Assembly (NCBI GenBank): GCA_903813345.2 | Contig: CAIIXF020000004.1 | Coordinates: forward strand, 19,874,477 to 19,938,476 | Direction: 5' to 3' | Source: Owenia fusiformis | Lineage: Eukaryota; Annelida; Polychaeta; Sabellida; Oweniidae | Length of the DNA: 64,000 bases | Part shown: in pieces, positions 48,401 through 58,950 of the stretch | Position numbering within the stretch: position 1 is the first letter of the stretch | Layout of the letters: each line of letters opens with the position of its first letter | Notes under the pieces: generated by a model | What the model was told of the DNA's origin: nothing | Databases searched by the model: none | What the model saw: the letters and a program-made list of their open reading frames with translations, nothing else | Position numbers and translations under genes: made by a program

Positions 48401-51400
48401 ATCTGGTAAGAGTTCAATGGGAACTCCCGGAAATTCTGATATTTTACACTTTCTATTTTTCCAAATTTTCTTCCAAAGTTTCCAGACAATAGAGGAGCTA
48501 CCATTGACCTGTTTCCAGATATTCTAAAAGTAAACAGTGTAATGATACTTTCTTGAAAAAAGCAAGGAACTACACACACGCCTTCATACTCAATTTTGTA
48601 CCAGAAAATAACATGTGCAGGTGTAGCAATTTTTTACCAAAATGTTACTTCCCAGCTGAGCCTTAATTATCATAATGAAAGTGTGTGTTACCTTTTTTAG
48701 ATTTGGAAACAGGTACACGTATATAGGGCTAAATAAAATGTAGTTATACTGAATGTATAGCTTATTCGTTGATTCATGTTTTGCTTAAAAATCATGAATT
48801 TGTGTCGGTTAATTGACCTTTTCCATATAAATGGAAAATAGATGGCATCATGGGTGTTGGTAGGGCTACGGTAGGGCTAGAATACATGTAAATGTATTGC
48901 CAGAGTCACTTAATTTCTTGATTTAAGAAACAATTCCATTTGTATCAACTTAAAACACCATTGGAATGTAACTATATGATCTTATTGACATGTGGATTGT
49001 GATTTTACATTACAATTGTTATCCCTGTTAGAGTAAATTAATTTTTTTCAGCATTGTGTCAATGGGGATTTAGTCTGACCTTTTTTTAGACAACTAAAAA
49101 AATCATTACAATTTGAATAAAGGTAAATACCAGTGCGAATCAAAGTTGTTTTGATAGAAAATTACACAGAGAATTCAAATATGCCATCAAATGGAAGAAA
49201 TTTTAGTCTTTAATGGTTAAAAATGTAGATCTCCTAAAATCTCATTAAAACGAGACTTTAACGAGATTTCAAAGCTATATTGAAAAAGGATCATTGGCAG
49301 TAAAACATAACTGTATTGATATTCGGTGCAGAATTTTAAATTGCAGTTGTTTTAACTTGTCCTGTGAAGTATTGGCAGTGATTGTTTTGCCCATTAAACA
49401 TAAAATATGTATTTCTATTTCTATAGATTGCTTTGATAACATATGGAGGTTCTGTTACTGTTTGGGCCCACTTGGGAGATTATGGAAAGGCTGGTCTCAT
49501 AAATGTGATAAGCAAGATTCCTAGGAAAACAACCAAATACACGCATACCCATGAAGCATTGGGTATGTCAATTTAATGCTTGGGTGTCAAAAGAATATAG
49601 TCTAAAGCGAGTTTGGCGATCCTTGTCATATCGGGTGTCCCAAAAAATGAGAAACTTTTGACAAGTATTTTCTCCGTAACTGATGTATCAAATTCACTTA
49701 AAATTCGTACAAAGTAGCCCAAGAGCATCATTAAAAAGGTAGAAAAATAAGAAAAAGATCATGCAAATGTAATGTGAGTACTAAGAAATTTAACTCGGAA
49801 AGCATATCAAAAGATCTTATACTATACCAGAGCAACGCAATGAGAACTTCATAGCATTTGTACCAAGAAATGGGAAGCAATTTGACAAGTAATTTCTCAG
49901 CAATAGATGAGCTAAATTCTTTGAAAACTTAAAGCACTTAAGGCTATCTTCTGCTATTGCTATGATGTAAAAGATTGATTAAATATTATGTGTGTATTTT
50001 TGAATTAAAGACAGAATGTCAAAATAACCAATATCGATGTAAAAGTTACTAAGTAATTAATCCATTTCAAAGCAAAGATACGTTTCCGTATTTATTCTAA
50101 CAATATCATCTCCAATGAATTTTGGGAATGCATGGATTTATTGGGAAGAATGAAACAAATTAATTAGATAACACTTAGAAAAGATATTTTTATTGATTGA
50201 CAGATGCTATCACCCACTATGGAGGTCTCATAGCAGAGCTCGTCCGGTGTCAAAGAAATTATGGTCCCCCAGGGATTATGGTCCCCCTTTTAAAGGCCCT
50301 TACTGGCCCTGATTGTGTATAAGATAATGAAGGAAAGAGTTGTATTTAGGTCACCAAATAAATCAATAGAGAGTAGGACCATAAATTGATAGGACCTCCT
50401 ACCCTTTTACACCGGTATGGAACTTTTTGACATGCTATTTTGAAAGTCTTAGTACTCACAGAATATTTACTCGATTTTTATATATTTTTACAACTTGGTA
50501 ATGATACTCTTGGGCTACTTAGTGCAAATATTCAGTGAATTTGGTTCATCAGTTGCCGAGAAAATACTTGTCAAAAAGTGTCTCATTTTCCCAACTATTT
50601 CGACTTTATCCGCTGGATATACACAATAGCCTCTACATGTACCAATGTATACATGCCATTAAGTGTTTTGTTCAATATTGTATTCAATTTTGAACAAAAT
50701 ACTCAATCGGCCATTAGGTAGCAACACAATAGAACGAATTGTAGTTTATTTAAACGAATATTAATCTGTAACACAGAAGAGTGCATTCTTTTTCTATTGT
50801 TTTTAAAGAATTGACACTTGGCAAGCTATCCAAAACCAGTGTGGCACAAAAGACGATTGTCTGCCTCATGCAACGCAATAAAGCTGAAATAAAAAACACC
50901 CTATTCACGGATTCAATAGTTGAATGGTAAACACAAAAAACAAATTGTAAACTGTATCTGGCCTATTTCATGCAGTGCACTAAAGCTGAACTAAGTACAC
51001 TCACTTCTCAACACCCTTACCTCATAGGCAATAAATAAAAAAGAAATCAAATTTTCCTAAAATGGAATCTTGGGTCGTCTACCTTTCATAAGAGTCAATG
51101 TGAGGTTTAAGTTAGATAAACCATACGTCAATTACCTTGGCTATTATTCCTCGTAAAACCCAGTACTCATAGTTTATCCATAACACAATGTAAATGTTTC
51201 AACATATTTTCCCAGCATTGAGTAGAAACAAGTTCGGGTATTTGAAAAGGGTGGACCTAAAATCCTAACGTTCAAAAATAGGACTTGACTGAACAATTTC
51301 TACGTATGATAATGAAAATGAATACATGCACGTAGCATATCATTGTTGCTTGAATTCAATCGTCGAATCGGTAAGATTAGTATTAATGAATGGTGCCTTC

Positions 51401-52667
51401 TTGACGTAAACATGTCCATAAAATACAATGCTAAACTGCATCAACCTCATAGTAAAACACTCCAAATATTAACAGATGCTGCTTTGGAAGAATTACAAAC
51501 ATACGGTCGGACGACACTGAACTATGTGAGAAAGATTGTTGTCATTGCAACCGATGGAAGAACTTGGATGAAAGGTGACAAACAAGCATACAACGGAAAC
51601 AAAACAATAGATGCAGCGAAACGAATAAAAGATTATGGTGGCGAAATTTATTTAGTCGGTGAGAAATTACTCTATATATTCATTAAAACATCCTTGCTGC
51701 AAGGGTATTTTACAAGTATATATTTAAGCATAAATTTAAGCATAAATGAAGTCCTTTGGAGAAGGATGTCATTAAAATTAAAGCCAATGTTCCTTTCAAA
51801 ATAGTTTATAATTGGTGAATACATTGTTATGCAACTCTTGTAACTTTCAAAGGCAATGGATTCACTAACTATTTGGGTATGTTCATGAAGCGTACATCAT
51901 TTGCAGAAAACAAGGCATACCCCACTGTGTGTTTGTGTCGCTGGTTGACCCATATTTAAAACCATAAATATATACACAATGTAGTATCTTGTTTTTAAGG
52001 ACTTCCAAATTACAAAGGTAGAAGTGATGGTTATGAAAGAGAGTGGAAATACATTGCGACTGAACCAAAGGATTGTACCATTGTTAACATGCAGAAACCT
52101 GGAAAGGATGGACCTTTCACAGACCTTGAATACGTTGGTCTTCATCTCACAAAGGAGATTTGCTACACTGGTAAGTTCCATTTGAGTTGAAAATATTTAG
52201 TAATACTAAGAAATCAAAATGACAGTGCCATTAAAAGACCGCCAGGTATGGTGTTAAAAGGGTTAAGTCGTTTGTTTGACCATAATTATAATCTGATCAT
52301 AAATAAAACATTTTTCATTAAGATAGGCCTAGTTTTTTCATCCAAGTTGTTATCAGGATATGCAGAACGGCGTTAAAATGCGGTAACATTGAAAACTACA
52401 TAGCTATCCCATGTTATTTTCCCATGAAGGACCCTCATGCCATCTATTGTTTCATTTACCCTGATTTTGGTCCGACAACAACAATTTAGTATCCTCCATT
52501 TCAACGCCATTATTTATAAGTTATCCAGGGTGGATCCAGGATTTTGTGTTGGGAAGGGGGGACCGGAATTCTATTTTGTCATCCGTTCAGGTGATATGTT
52601 CGAGCTGATATTCAATCCTTGATTTGCAGGACCCAATGTGACATGTCCCTGGAGAGATAACCCGTAA
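42219..52667 (+). CDS. Gene 2: secreted double-vWA protein, paralogue of gene 1 (517 aa)
   Basis: Joined coding exons are 42219-42456, 43586-44031, 44609-44668, 44850-44967, 46736-46899, 49427-49562, 51476-51658, 52000-52170 and 52630-52667. They total 1554 bases, giving 517 residues and a stop. All introns are GT-AG and phases match. Signal peptide is residues 1-19 (MMFHLILLATALIIPNTEG). MGRSG and FFESQC match gene 1. vWA1 (about 84-285) opens ICFIIQTSC, with the same lost DxSxS as gene 1, TDG at 194-196 and CxxC at 154-157. vWA2 (about 295-465) has intact DQSNS at 302-306, Thr381 and TDG at 413-415. The tail TCPWRDNP differs from gene 1. It probably has the same extracellular role; the PTMP1-like assignment is inferred from architecture. 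Intron positions partly differ from gene 1. Confidence 0.85.
42457..43585 (+). other. Intron 2 of gene 2
   Basis: AT-rich, no exon or clear repeat. Acceptor GTTGTATTTTAG ends at 43585. At 1.1 kb it is far shorter than the 14.4-kb counterpart in gene 1, which is swollen by transposons. Confidence 0.6.
43586..44031 (+). CDS. Gene 2 exon 3: most of vWA1
   Basis: Begins DCADICFIIQTSC and runs without break through TCDDCKAQTHKAL and IIFTDGISF to TTQINMQ. Donor ATGCAG/GTATTA, phase 0. Corresponds to gene 1 exon 3 plus the first half of exon 4. Confidence 0.9.
44609..44668 (+). CDS. Gene 2 exon 4: 60-base microexon
   Basis: Acceptor TTCTTCTGCAG, donor TGGGGG/GTATTT. Exactly 20 codons, VVKIITTQPGDDVTGDDEWG, aligning with VVRIKEDPG to DYEWP of gene 1. 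Symmetrical phase 0, so it could be skipped without a frame change. Confidence 0.8.
44850..44967 (+). CDS. Gene 2 exon 5: end of vWA1 and linker
   Basis: Acceptor TTCAATTGTAG, donor AATAG/GTACAA. It encodes ALDMDAGSKFQDV to DQDVDIGFLPCGVELI. The DQDVDI block is identical in gene 1. Phase 0 in, phase 1 out. Confidence 0.85.
45215..45722. mobile_element. TGGAGAGG element, copy 2
   Basis: 508 bases, nearly identical to 28335-28844 apart from a few single-base changes and small gaps. The flanks (TAACAC and GTAAGG) do not form a target duplication, unlike copy 1. Confidence 0.85.
46301..46402. repeat. Long hairpin in gene 2 intron 5
   Basis: TGATATCATTTTATCGCC and GATATCAAATATCAACAC pair with their complements on the far side of a 19-base loop, giving two stems of 18 bases separated by a small bulge. 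Confidence 0.8.
46736..46899 (+). CDS. Gene 2 exon 6: start of vWA2
   Basis: Acceptor CTATTTTCAG, donor TTACAG/GTATGC. It encodes EDPVCCTADVVFIIDQSNS with an intact metal motif, to RTGGLQ. A transposon starts only 25 bases after the exon. Confidence 0.9.
46924..47772. mobile_element. 849-bp hairpin MITE, copy 2
   Basis: Same length and nearly the same sequence as 17379-18227. Flanked by TTATA at 46919-46923 and 47773-47777. It sits 24 bases downstream of the exon 6 end. Confidence 0.9.
47773..48230. other. Intron 6 spacer with short TACCCT element
   Basis: Contains the 75-bp element at 47859-47933. Otherwise no feature. Confidence 0.5.
47859..47933 (-). mobile_element. 75-bp deletion derivative of the TACCCT element
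   Basis: TACCCTTTGCATTCG to GCGGAGGGTA, in the opposite orientation to 14908-15286. Flanked by GTTGCTGTT (47850-47858) and GTTGCTGTG (47934-47942), a 9-base duplication with one change. Confidence 0.7.
48231..48692. mobile_element. 462-bp inverted-repeat element
   Basis: Ends GGTAACACACACTT and its complement, with arms of about 180 bases containing AAAATAACATGTGCAGGT or its complement. MITE-like; no duplication resolved. Confidence 0.65.
48693..49426 (+). other. End of intron 6 of gene 2
   Basis: No exon or repeat recognised. Acceptor TTTCTATTTCTATAG ends at 49426. Confidence 0.5.
49427..49562 (+). CDS. Gene 2 exon 7: vWA2 middle
   Basis: It encodes IALITYGGSVTVWAHLGDYG to YTHTHEAL, aligning with gene 1 exon 6. 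Donor TTGG/GTATGT in phase 1, where gene 1 has phase 2. The downstream acceptor agrees with phase 1. Confidence 0.82.
49633..50602. mobile_element. Foldback element with GGGTGTCCC-type end
   Basis: Left arm GGGTGTCCCAAAAAATGAGA, then TTGACAAGTATTTTCTCCG; right arm is the inverse, ending near 50602. Arms are about 200 bases and diverged. A related fragment lies at about 55976-56075. Confidence 0.6.
50603..51475 (+). other. End of intron 7 of gene 2
   Basis: No feature seen. The acceptor AATATTAACAG has a weak pyrimidine tract. Confidence 0.5.
51476..51658 (+). CDS. Gene 2 exon 8: vWA2 with ATDG
   Basis: Begins AALEELQTYGRTT and continues VRKIVVIATDGRTWMKGD to GEIYLV. Donor TAGTCG/GTGAGA. Phase 1 at both ends. 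Confidence 0.88.
52000..52170 (+). CDS. Gene 2 exon 9: end of vWA2
   Basis: Acceptor TTGTTTTTAAG, donor CACTG/GTAAGT. It encodes GLPNYKGRSDGYEREW to LHLTKEICYT. Six residues longer than gene 1 exon 8. Confidence 0.9.
52171..52629 (+). other. Intron 9 of gene 2
   Basis: No exon. Contains a short G-rich stretch near 52550 resembling dispersed repeats. Confidence 0.55.
52630..52667 (+). CDS. Gene 2 exon 10: C-terminus and stop
   Basis: Acceptor GATTTGCAG. It encodes GPNVTCPWRDNP and TAA at 52665-52667. NVT is a glycosylation sequon. Confidence 0.82.
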
Positions 52668-52805
52668 TGGAAACACAACATTTTCGACAGGAATCAAACT
52701 GGACAAGAAATGGAAACACACGTATCTGAAGCTAGACATGAGCATGATTATATACTGCATATTCAAGAATCTTAAGATTTACTTATTAATGAACTCCTTT
52801 CAAGA

Positions 52806-52811
52806 AATAAA
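52806..52811 (+). terminator. Gene 2 polyadenylation signal
   Basis: AATAAA 139 bases after the stop codon. Confidence 0.7.
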
Positions 52812-52887
52812 GGCTGATATTCTGAACATATTTACAGCGATCAGCGTGTATCTCTAGTCTTTAAAGTGTGCGCCAAAGTTTAAAACT

Positions 52888-52947
52888 GCGCAGGCGCAGC
52901 GCTCTCGCTAACCTATATAAAGAGATTAGAGGGTACAGGCTTCAGAG
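52888..52947 (+). promoter_or_regulatory. Promoter-like segment just after gene 2
   Basis: CTGCGCAGGCGCAG, similar to an NRF-1 site, is followed by TATATAA at 52914-52920 and a donor TTCAGAG/GTAAGC after 52947. It has the same TATA-then-donor plan as the vWA genes but is shorter (34 bases). No coding exon was found for it. Confidence 0.3.
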
Positions 52948-53504
52948 GTAAGCCAGGAAGGTGTACAACTATCGCCCCGTCTTGATTTCCCGTATAATCG
53001 TTACCAGGCAAGTTTCACCATTGGAATTGAAAATGACTATTAGATATACTTTGTAGATGTTTATATATGAAGGTATTAGTGTATGCATCAAACAAATGGC
53101 TCATTTTGAACACATAAAAAGTATTTGTGTTTTGTTTCCCAGGGAATTGTATTCCCATGTAGTTCGTATACACACATAAATAGTGTACATTATGTTGTAC
53201 TTGAATAGCCTGGCTGATAATATTGAAGGGCATGCTGATTGTACACACGAGTACATGCATGAAGGCCTAATATTGATATTGCTTGCATACCTAAGTAAAA
53301 ATAAACTCTTCTAATCCCCTAATGTAAACACGGCGGTATACGTACCCCGATTTATCGGGGGCTTTAACGTATTCTGAATATTTGAGAGTTTAAGCTCGCA
53401 TTTTTCACAACGCAACCGTGAACGCAAAGCCAATGAATCAATACAGTAATGCATATATTTATTTATTTATTTATTTATAAAAATATAATTTGTAAAATCT
53501 ACTT

Positions 53505-53645
53505 TTAACGCCGTAATAAATACTTTTAACGCCGTCAAAAACGATTTTATACGCCGTTAAAAGTTACTTTTGACGCCGTCAAAAACGATTTTATACGCCG
53601 TTAAAAATAACTTTTAACGCCGTCAAAAATTCATTTTGAACGGCG
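53505..53645. repeat. CGCCGT tandem repeat
   Basis: Repeated ACGCCGTCAAAAACGATTTT and ACGCCGTTAAAAGTTACTTT blocks in a unit of roughly 50 bases. Confidence 0.75.
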
Positions 53646-53900
53646 CCAAAAACTATTTCATACGTCCTTACTTTTAGCCACAGGTAAAAAAGCATAAAAT
53701 CGTTTTTACGGCTTTAAAAGTATGACGATACATTGGTCCAGGTGGCCAGCCATAGATCTGTGTTTAGAACTTGAGATTTGCAATTTCACGTTGGTGGCAA
53801 CGGGAATCATTATACTCATGTCTATTGAAAACTATGCTGGCAATTTTGATTTCGATGCATTTGTTTTCTGAAGAAAATGATGTATGTCATACATGTTTTT

Positions 53901-55097
53901 AGGTCAAGTTGTCGGGTTCAATAAAACTAATAAATGAACTTAAGTGTCTGATTTGATTAAACAAATTACTATATTGTATTTATAATCACAAATCATTAAT
54001 TACAAAAATATACAAGGTATACTAATACTACACATAAAACTGGACGGCTGATGCTGCAAAACGTGCACACTGGATACGTGGAAGGTTACTGGGCTTATGC
54101 TGTACGTAGACGGACGTTATGGTAGATGATACAATACACGTGAACTATCGAGAGTCTAATATCACGTTCACCACGTGAAGATGCTGGCTGAACGTGTTGG
54201 TAGACTTCTTACTCGAGTCGGTTTATACTCACATCGACGTTACTGGATAAGAGTCTATGAATGTGATAATAGTCACTTGGTTTTATGCTGTACGTGGACA
54301 GACGTTATAGTAGATAATGCATTGCACGTGAATTAACGAGAGTCTAATATCACGTTCACCACGTGAGGATACAGGCTGGACATGTTGGAAGACATCTTAT
54401 ACTAGTCCAATATTACACTGATACAACTCAGACACAGTTTATAGACGCACGAGACAATACAAGGAGACAGTCTGTGCACATACGCAGATACATTTCTCGT
54501 TGACCGCTACATACTACACCAAAACTATAAAAAATGGATAATAAACCTATCTAAGACACACGTTTCTAGAATATATGAAATATAATATTTTCAACTAGTT
54601 CCCTAAACTGGTACAGATAACCAATGGATGCTAAGAATAATATGCCATATAAGTGAACACCGAATACAAGAAAATTATAATTATCTTGAACAATATAACT
54701 TATCCTTGTACAATATAATTTATCCTTGTACAATTTAGCAATTACAATAAATAAACATAAAGGAAATATTGTAATGAATATATACTAAATAAATACCTCA
54801 GTATGTTTCACAAATGTTGACCACATATTGTACAAAGTCACGCCACGTGTTATGACAAGGTAGATGACATCGACACTACACGAACATGTTGACACTTGAC
54901 TTCACAGGAAAACGCACAACAGATAAACGTGGTTCACAAATGCAAAGGTATTTATATGAGTGGACAGTGAGTGAAATAGTGAATGAAATACTAAGGAAAT
55001 GGAATGATGCCAATTTATTTCTATACTTATGAATACTACCTAGAGTATATTGAATGATAAAACTCGCGTTTGACTGAAACGCTAACCATACTTGACA
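53901..55097. mobile_element. 1197-bp insertion with 15-bp target duplication
   Basis: Flanked by GTCATACATGTTTTT at 53886-53900 and 55098-55112. The insert starts AGGTCAAGT and ends ACTTGACA. It contains two diverged tandem copies of a block of about 130 bases with ATATCACGTTCACCACGTGA. No long frame. Family not recognised. Confidence 0.75.
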
Positions 55098-55214
55098 GTC
55101 ATACATGTTTTTGCTTCAAATATTTTACGAAACGAGCATATTTAAAGTATGTATCATAGAAAACCAGCTGTATAACTATCACTGGCATAGTGCACGATGA
55201 TGTGTAGTGTTACA

Positions 55215-55700
55215 CCCCAGTCACATTTCCTACGGCGACCTTGCGGTCTATCATTCCTGCGGCCAGTAACATTTCTACGCTCGCCGTGGAATTTCTGCGC
55301 TCTTATACTTTTGCAGTCACATTTCCCACGGCAGTCGCACGGTAAATTTTAAATTTCTGTTGATAAATAATACGTTTTTCATTTTATTTACATCGGGACA
55401 ATTTATAAATGTTATTCATAGTGCTAGGATGTAATATCAAATGAAAAGTGATCGTGAAACATTGACAAATAATGATTCAATCTTGTTGAACCAGTTGATT
55501 TCTACGGGGACTTCAGAAATTAACAACTATTATAACTCCGAGTTATAATTTCTACGCCTTCCCTGCGGCCTGTAAAAAGCTGCATACGCCGTACGGAGGC
55601 CGCAAGGCGAGAGTAGTTTTTCTACGCTCGCCGCAGAATTTCATCGATTTAATTGATCTGCGGTCGACTTGCGGCCGCCGTGCGACAAATGTGACTGGGA
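55215..55700. mobile_element. 486-bp hAT-like MITE
   Basis: Ends CCCCAGTCACATTT and AAATGTGACTGGGA, flanked by TGTTACA (55208-55214 and 55701-55707). GC-rich ends with GCGGCC-type motifs. A 7-8-base duplication suggests hAT. Confidence 0.7.
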
Positions 55701-55712
55701 TGTTACACCAGT

Positions 55713-56910
55713 TTACACCTGTGTCATGTTACTGTAAATATACTTATGAACAAAAATGCACTACATTCAACATGCATTAAAGGACAGTATAATTATGTAA
55801 TGGGGGGGGGGGTGATATCGATGGAAAATATACAAAAGTATTTCTGCTTGGAAACAGCTTCTTTCAGACTGAAATACATGTAAGTGGCAGTTCCATTGAT
55901 ATTGGATTTTTTTACATGCATTTTCGAATTTGTCATTTTTCACATAATATGTAACCGATTTCTATTGTATTTGTACACCTTGCTAATGATACCCTAAGGC
56001 TACTTTATAATAATTTTCAATAAATTTGAGCCTGTAATTGCTGAGCAAATACTTGTCAAAGAGTGTGACGTTCCCGGGGTGACGTTTTTGAGACAACCGA
56101 TCATTTAGAGTTGTCCTTTGCTAATTACCCCTACAATTTTACGTCATGTTAAGCTTGGATCACAAGTAATTCATGTCATCAAATTATCTTTCTGACACTG
56201 TGTAATGATATGAGTCAGGCCAATGTCATCTAACATACTTTTCAATGTTTCCATGAAGTAATGTATGATTCAGAGAATATAAAAACCCCTCGTTAAAATA
56301 CAATATCAATTTGCTCTTATTCTACTTCTTTCTCATTTAGATCATCATAGGTGGCCTATTGTTTGAAGTTTATACAGTTAAAGACTTGTTTGGATGCTAT
56401 ATGTGCTCGGCCTTGCCTATCCCATCTACTGTTTCATATTTAAACTATTGCTACCATTCTATTTCATTCTGGGACAAATAATTTATCTATATAAGCAAAC
56501 GTGGGCCTCCCTGTAAAGTCATCACTGGCGTAATCATGTCAAAAATGAACATAGCAGTGAGCCAATTACAAAAAAAAAATATAAATAAACGTATATGAAG
56601 TCAACAATTCAAATTGTTAATAAACCCCAAAATAATTCACATTAATTCGCATTTTTATATACATATATATTGTAATGGGTATGACAGAGGTTACAATTTT
56701 ATGCAAAGGATGATATCAAATAGACAGGTTTGTTTGATAGTCGTCTGATATATTTCCATCAATGTAAACATTTTTTGCATTTAAAATGTATATATTAGTT
56801 TGTAATTAGCATTGTTTCTATCATAAAACGAGCAATAACCATTCCAAAGGCGAATGTCGCACAGCTGTGTCAATGACAGAAAATAGAAAACATAAACAAA
56901 TTGATTGTTT
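55713..56910. other. Spacer before the 45-bp array
   Basis: No gene. It includes a G run near 55801 and the GGGTGTCCC-related fragment at about 55976-56075. Confidence 0.45.
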
Positions 56911-57180
56911 CAATTGTGATACATAATCATGTAGCATGTCAATCAAGGTGACTTTCAATCGTGATACATAATCATGTACCATGTCAATCAAGGTGACTTT
57001 CAATTGTGATACATAATCAAATAGCATGTCAATCAAGGTGACTTTCAATTGTGATACATAATCATGTACCATGTCAATCAAGGTGACTTTCAATTGTAAT
57101 ACATAATCATGTACCATGTCAATCAAGGTGACTTTCAATTGTGATACATAATCATGTACCATGTCAATCAAGGTGACTTT
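56911..57180. repeat. 45-bp minisatellite, six units
   Basis: Exactly six units of 45 bases with CATGTCAATCAAGGTGACTT. The unit is a multiple of 3, so the minus strand reads KVTLIDMVHDYVSQL repeatedly. Coding use is unlikely. Confidence 0.9.
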
Positions 57181-57905
57181 CAATGCTATGGGGAATTAAT
57201 TTAGTCTCCCTGTCCTCTCAAGATTGAGATATCTCAAATTTAAGAACCACTGTTCAAAATATTTGTTATCATCCCTCATAATCATCTAAATCAAAGATGA
57301 AGTTGCATCATTACATGACGTCATGTGATGCAACAAAAAGAAGTTTTCATTTGTCAAATATGCCCATGTTTTTTACAGTTTTAGCGCATGGAAAAATCAC
57401 GGGATTCGTTTTGCGGATTAAATTTGAATAATAAAAAAACATCATTTGTTGTCTTTTGTTTGGCTCTGAAATAACCTAGAACACATCTTGGAATTAATTC
57501 ATTTCTTAATTCCTCCTTTAATACATTTGATTACACCCTATTTCTGTTCATGATTACACCCTATTTCTGTCCAGGGAACAAAAACATTCCGACCTTTCGT
57601 TTTTATTATACATTTTATTTATAACGACACGTTCATTATTTGAATTGCCAGTGTTTCTAATTGACGTTAGAGCTCATGAATAAAAAGTCCATAACGGCCA
57701 TGTAATTCCATCAAGTGAAACTGGATAGAACATTGAGAATTAATTAATCCATTTAATTAGAAGTATCCAAATCATGTAATACGCTTTTAGGTATATATAA
57801 ATAACAGAAAGTCAGTAATCAGTGCAGATCTTTGAGAGAAATGTCTGAAATACCGTAAACACAATCAATTAATCGGACATTTTAAGCAAGAGCAATATAC
57901 AATAG
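57181..57905. other. Upstream region of the third locus
   Basis: No gene. A 23-base tandem near 57529-57574 (TGATTACACCCTATTTCTGT) is present. Confidence 0.45.
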
Positions 57906-57963
57906 GTGTATATAAAGGCCTGTTTGTGTGGATTAGATCACTTCGACGAGGCAACATCATCAG
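57906..57963 (+). promoter_or_regulatory. TATA box and noncoding exon 1 of a third locus
   Basis: GTGTATATAAA at 57906-57916, GAGGCAACATCATCAG and donor GTAAGT from 57964. Plan, spacing and exon end match gene 2. No coding exon follows in the remaining 6 kb, so the gene continues past the window or has lost its body. Confidence 0.55.
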
Positions 57964-58950
57964 GTAAGTCTTAATAATCACCAATCAATTGATTAATTGA
58001 TTATATATTTTTTCTGATTTGTGTTCTTCAATTTCTTGATCTTATCATTTAATAATATTGGAATGCTTCATCAAAGAAAAATCAAAGAAAGATTGAATTA
58101 AGATGGGCCAAAGATATCATAATAATCATTTAATTGTAACCTTTTTAAATAAATCATGTACATGTCTGCCTTCTACTTCTGAATTGGACAAAACAATATA
58201 TTGCTTCGTGTGGGGTCTAAATAAGATTATTTCATATACGTTTGAAAGTTAACTAATTTCTCCATACATGTAGCTTTGGCACGCATTTGCATTCTCAGAT
58301 TCTGGATAACCTTTTGAAGTTGTACGAATTCGAATATCATCTCCAACTCAATCATAACCGTTATTAATATGGAGCATCATGTGCTCTAATAAAACTCACG
58401 ATCATATAATTGGTTCTCTGTCATCTGCATCGTTTGAAATGTACAAAAGCCTGTACTAGAAAACAATAAACGTTTTTCGGATATCATGATCATAACTTCC
58501 GACTCGATTTGCAAACGCCTTGGCGTGATGCATGACTCACACATTTTTTTGATTACATGTAAATAGAACGTGTATCTAAACTATTGAATACATAACGCCA
58601 AGTAAGTACATTTATTAAAATGTACATGGTTTAGATCAAATCATAAATTGACAAATCTGTTTATTATATGATGGTTTATCTCATTTTTCATTTTCATCTA
58701 TAAAAATCAAATATAAAGAATATGAAGTTTTCTTCTTTTTCCAGTTTCCAAAAGAATCAGTTAGGCGCAAATACTGCTGTACGTTCTCACATCATCTCGC
58801 TCCGACTATAACAATAAATATATACAAGTGGGAAATGTGAATTGTCATTAGAACAAGTGCGTCGCCATTTTTGGGAGAAGTTGGGGATGCGCGATTTTTA
58901 TATTTTGAATTTTAGATGTTACTTAGTTACCGAGGCTTACAGACACATTC
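57964..58950 (+). other. Presumed intron 1 of the third locus
   Basis: A good acceptor TTTTTCCAG ends at about 58744, but no ATG with a signal peptide follows it. Confidence 0.35.

Larger units (their letters stand above)
53379..55210. mobile_element. TGGAGAGG element, copy 4, split by insertions
   Basis: Left part begins GAGAGTTTAAGCTCGC (53383). The middle is disrupted by a (TTTA)n and CGCCGT repeat block (53458-53740). The 3' part resumes at 55098 after a 1.2-kb insert. Confidence 0.65.

Noticed and set aside
56821-57183. 120-residue minus-strand repeat protein
   Set aside because: It is the 45-bp array read in frame; no promoter, signal peptide or conserved domain.
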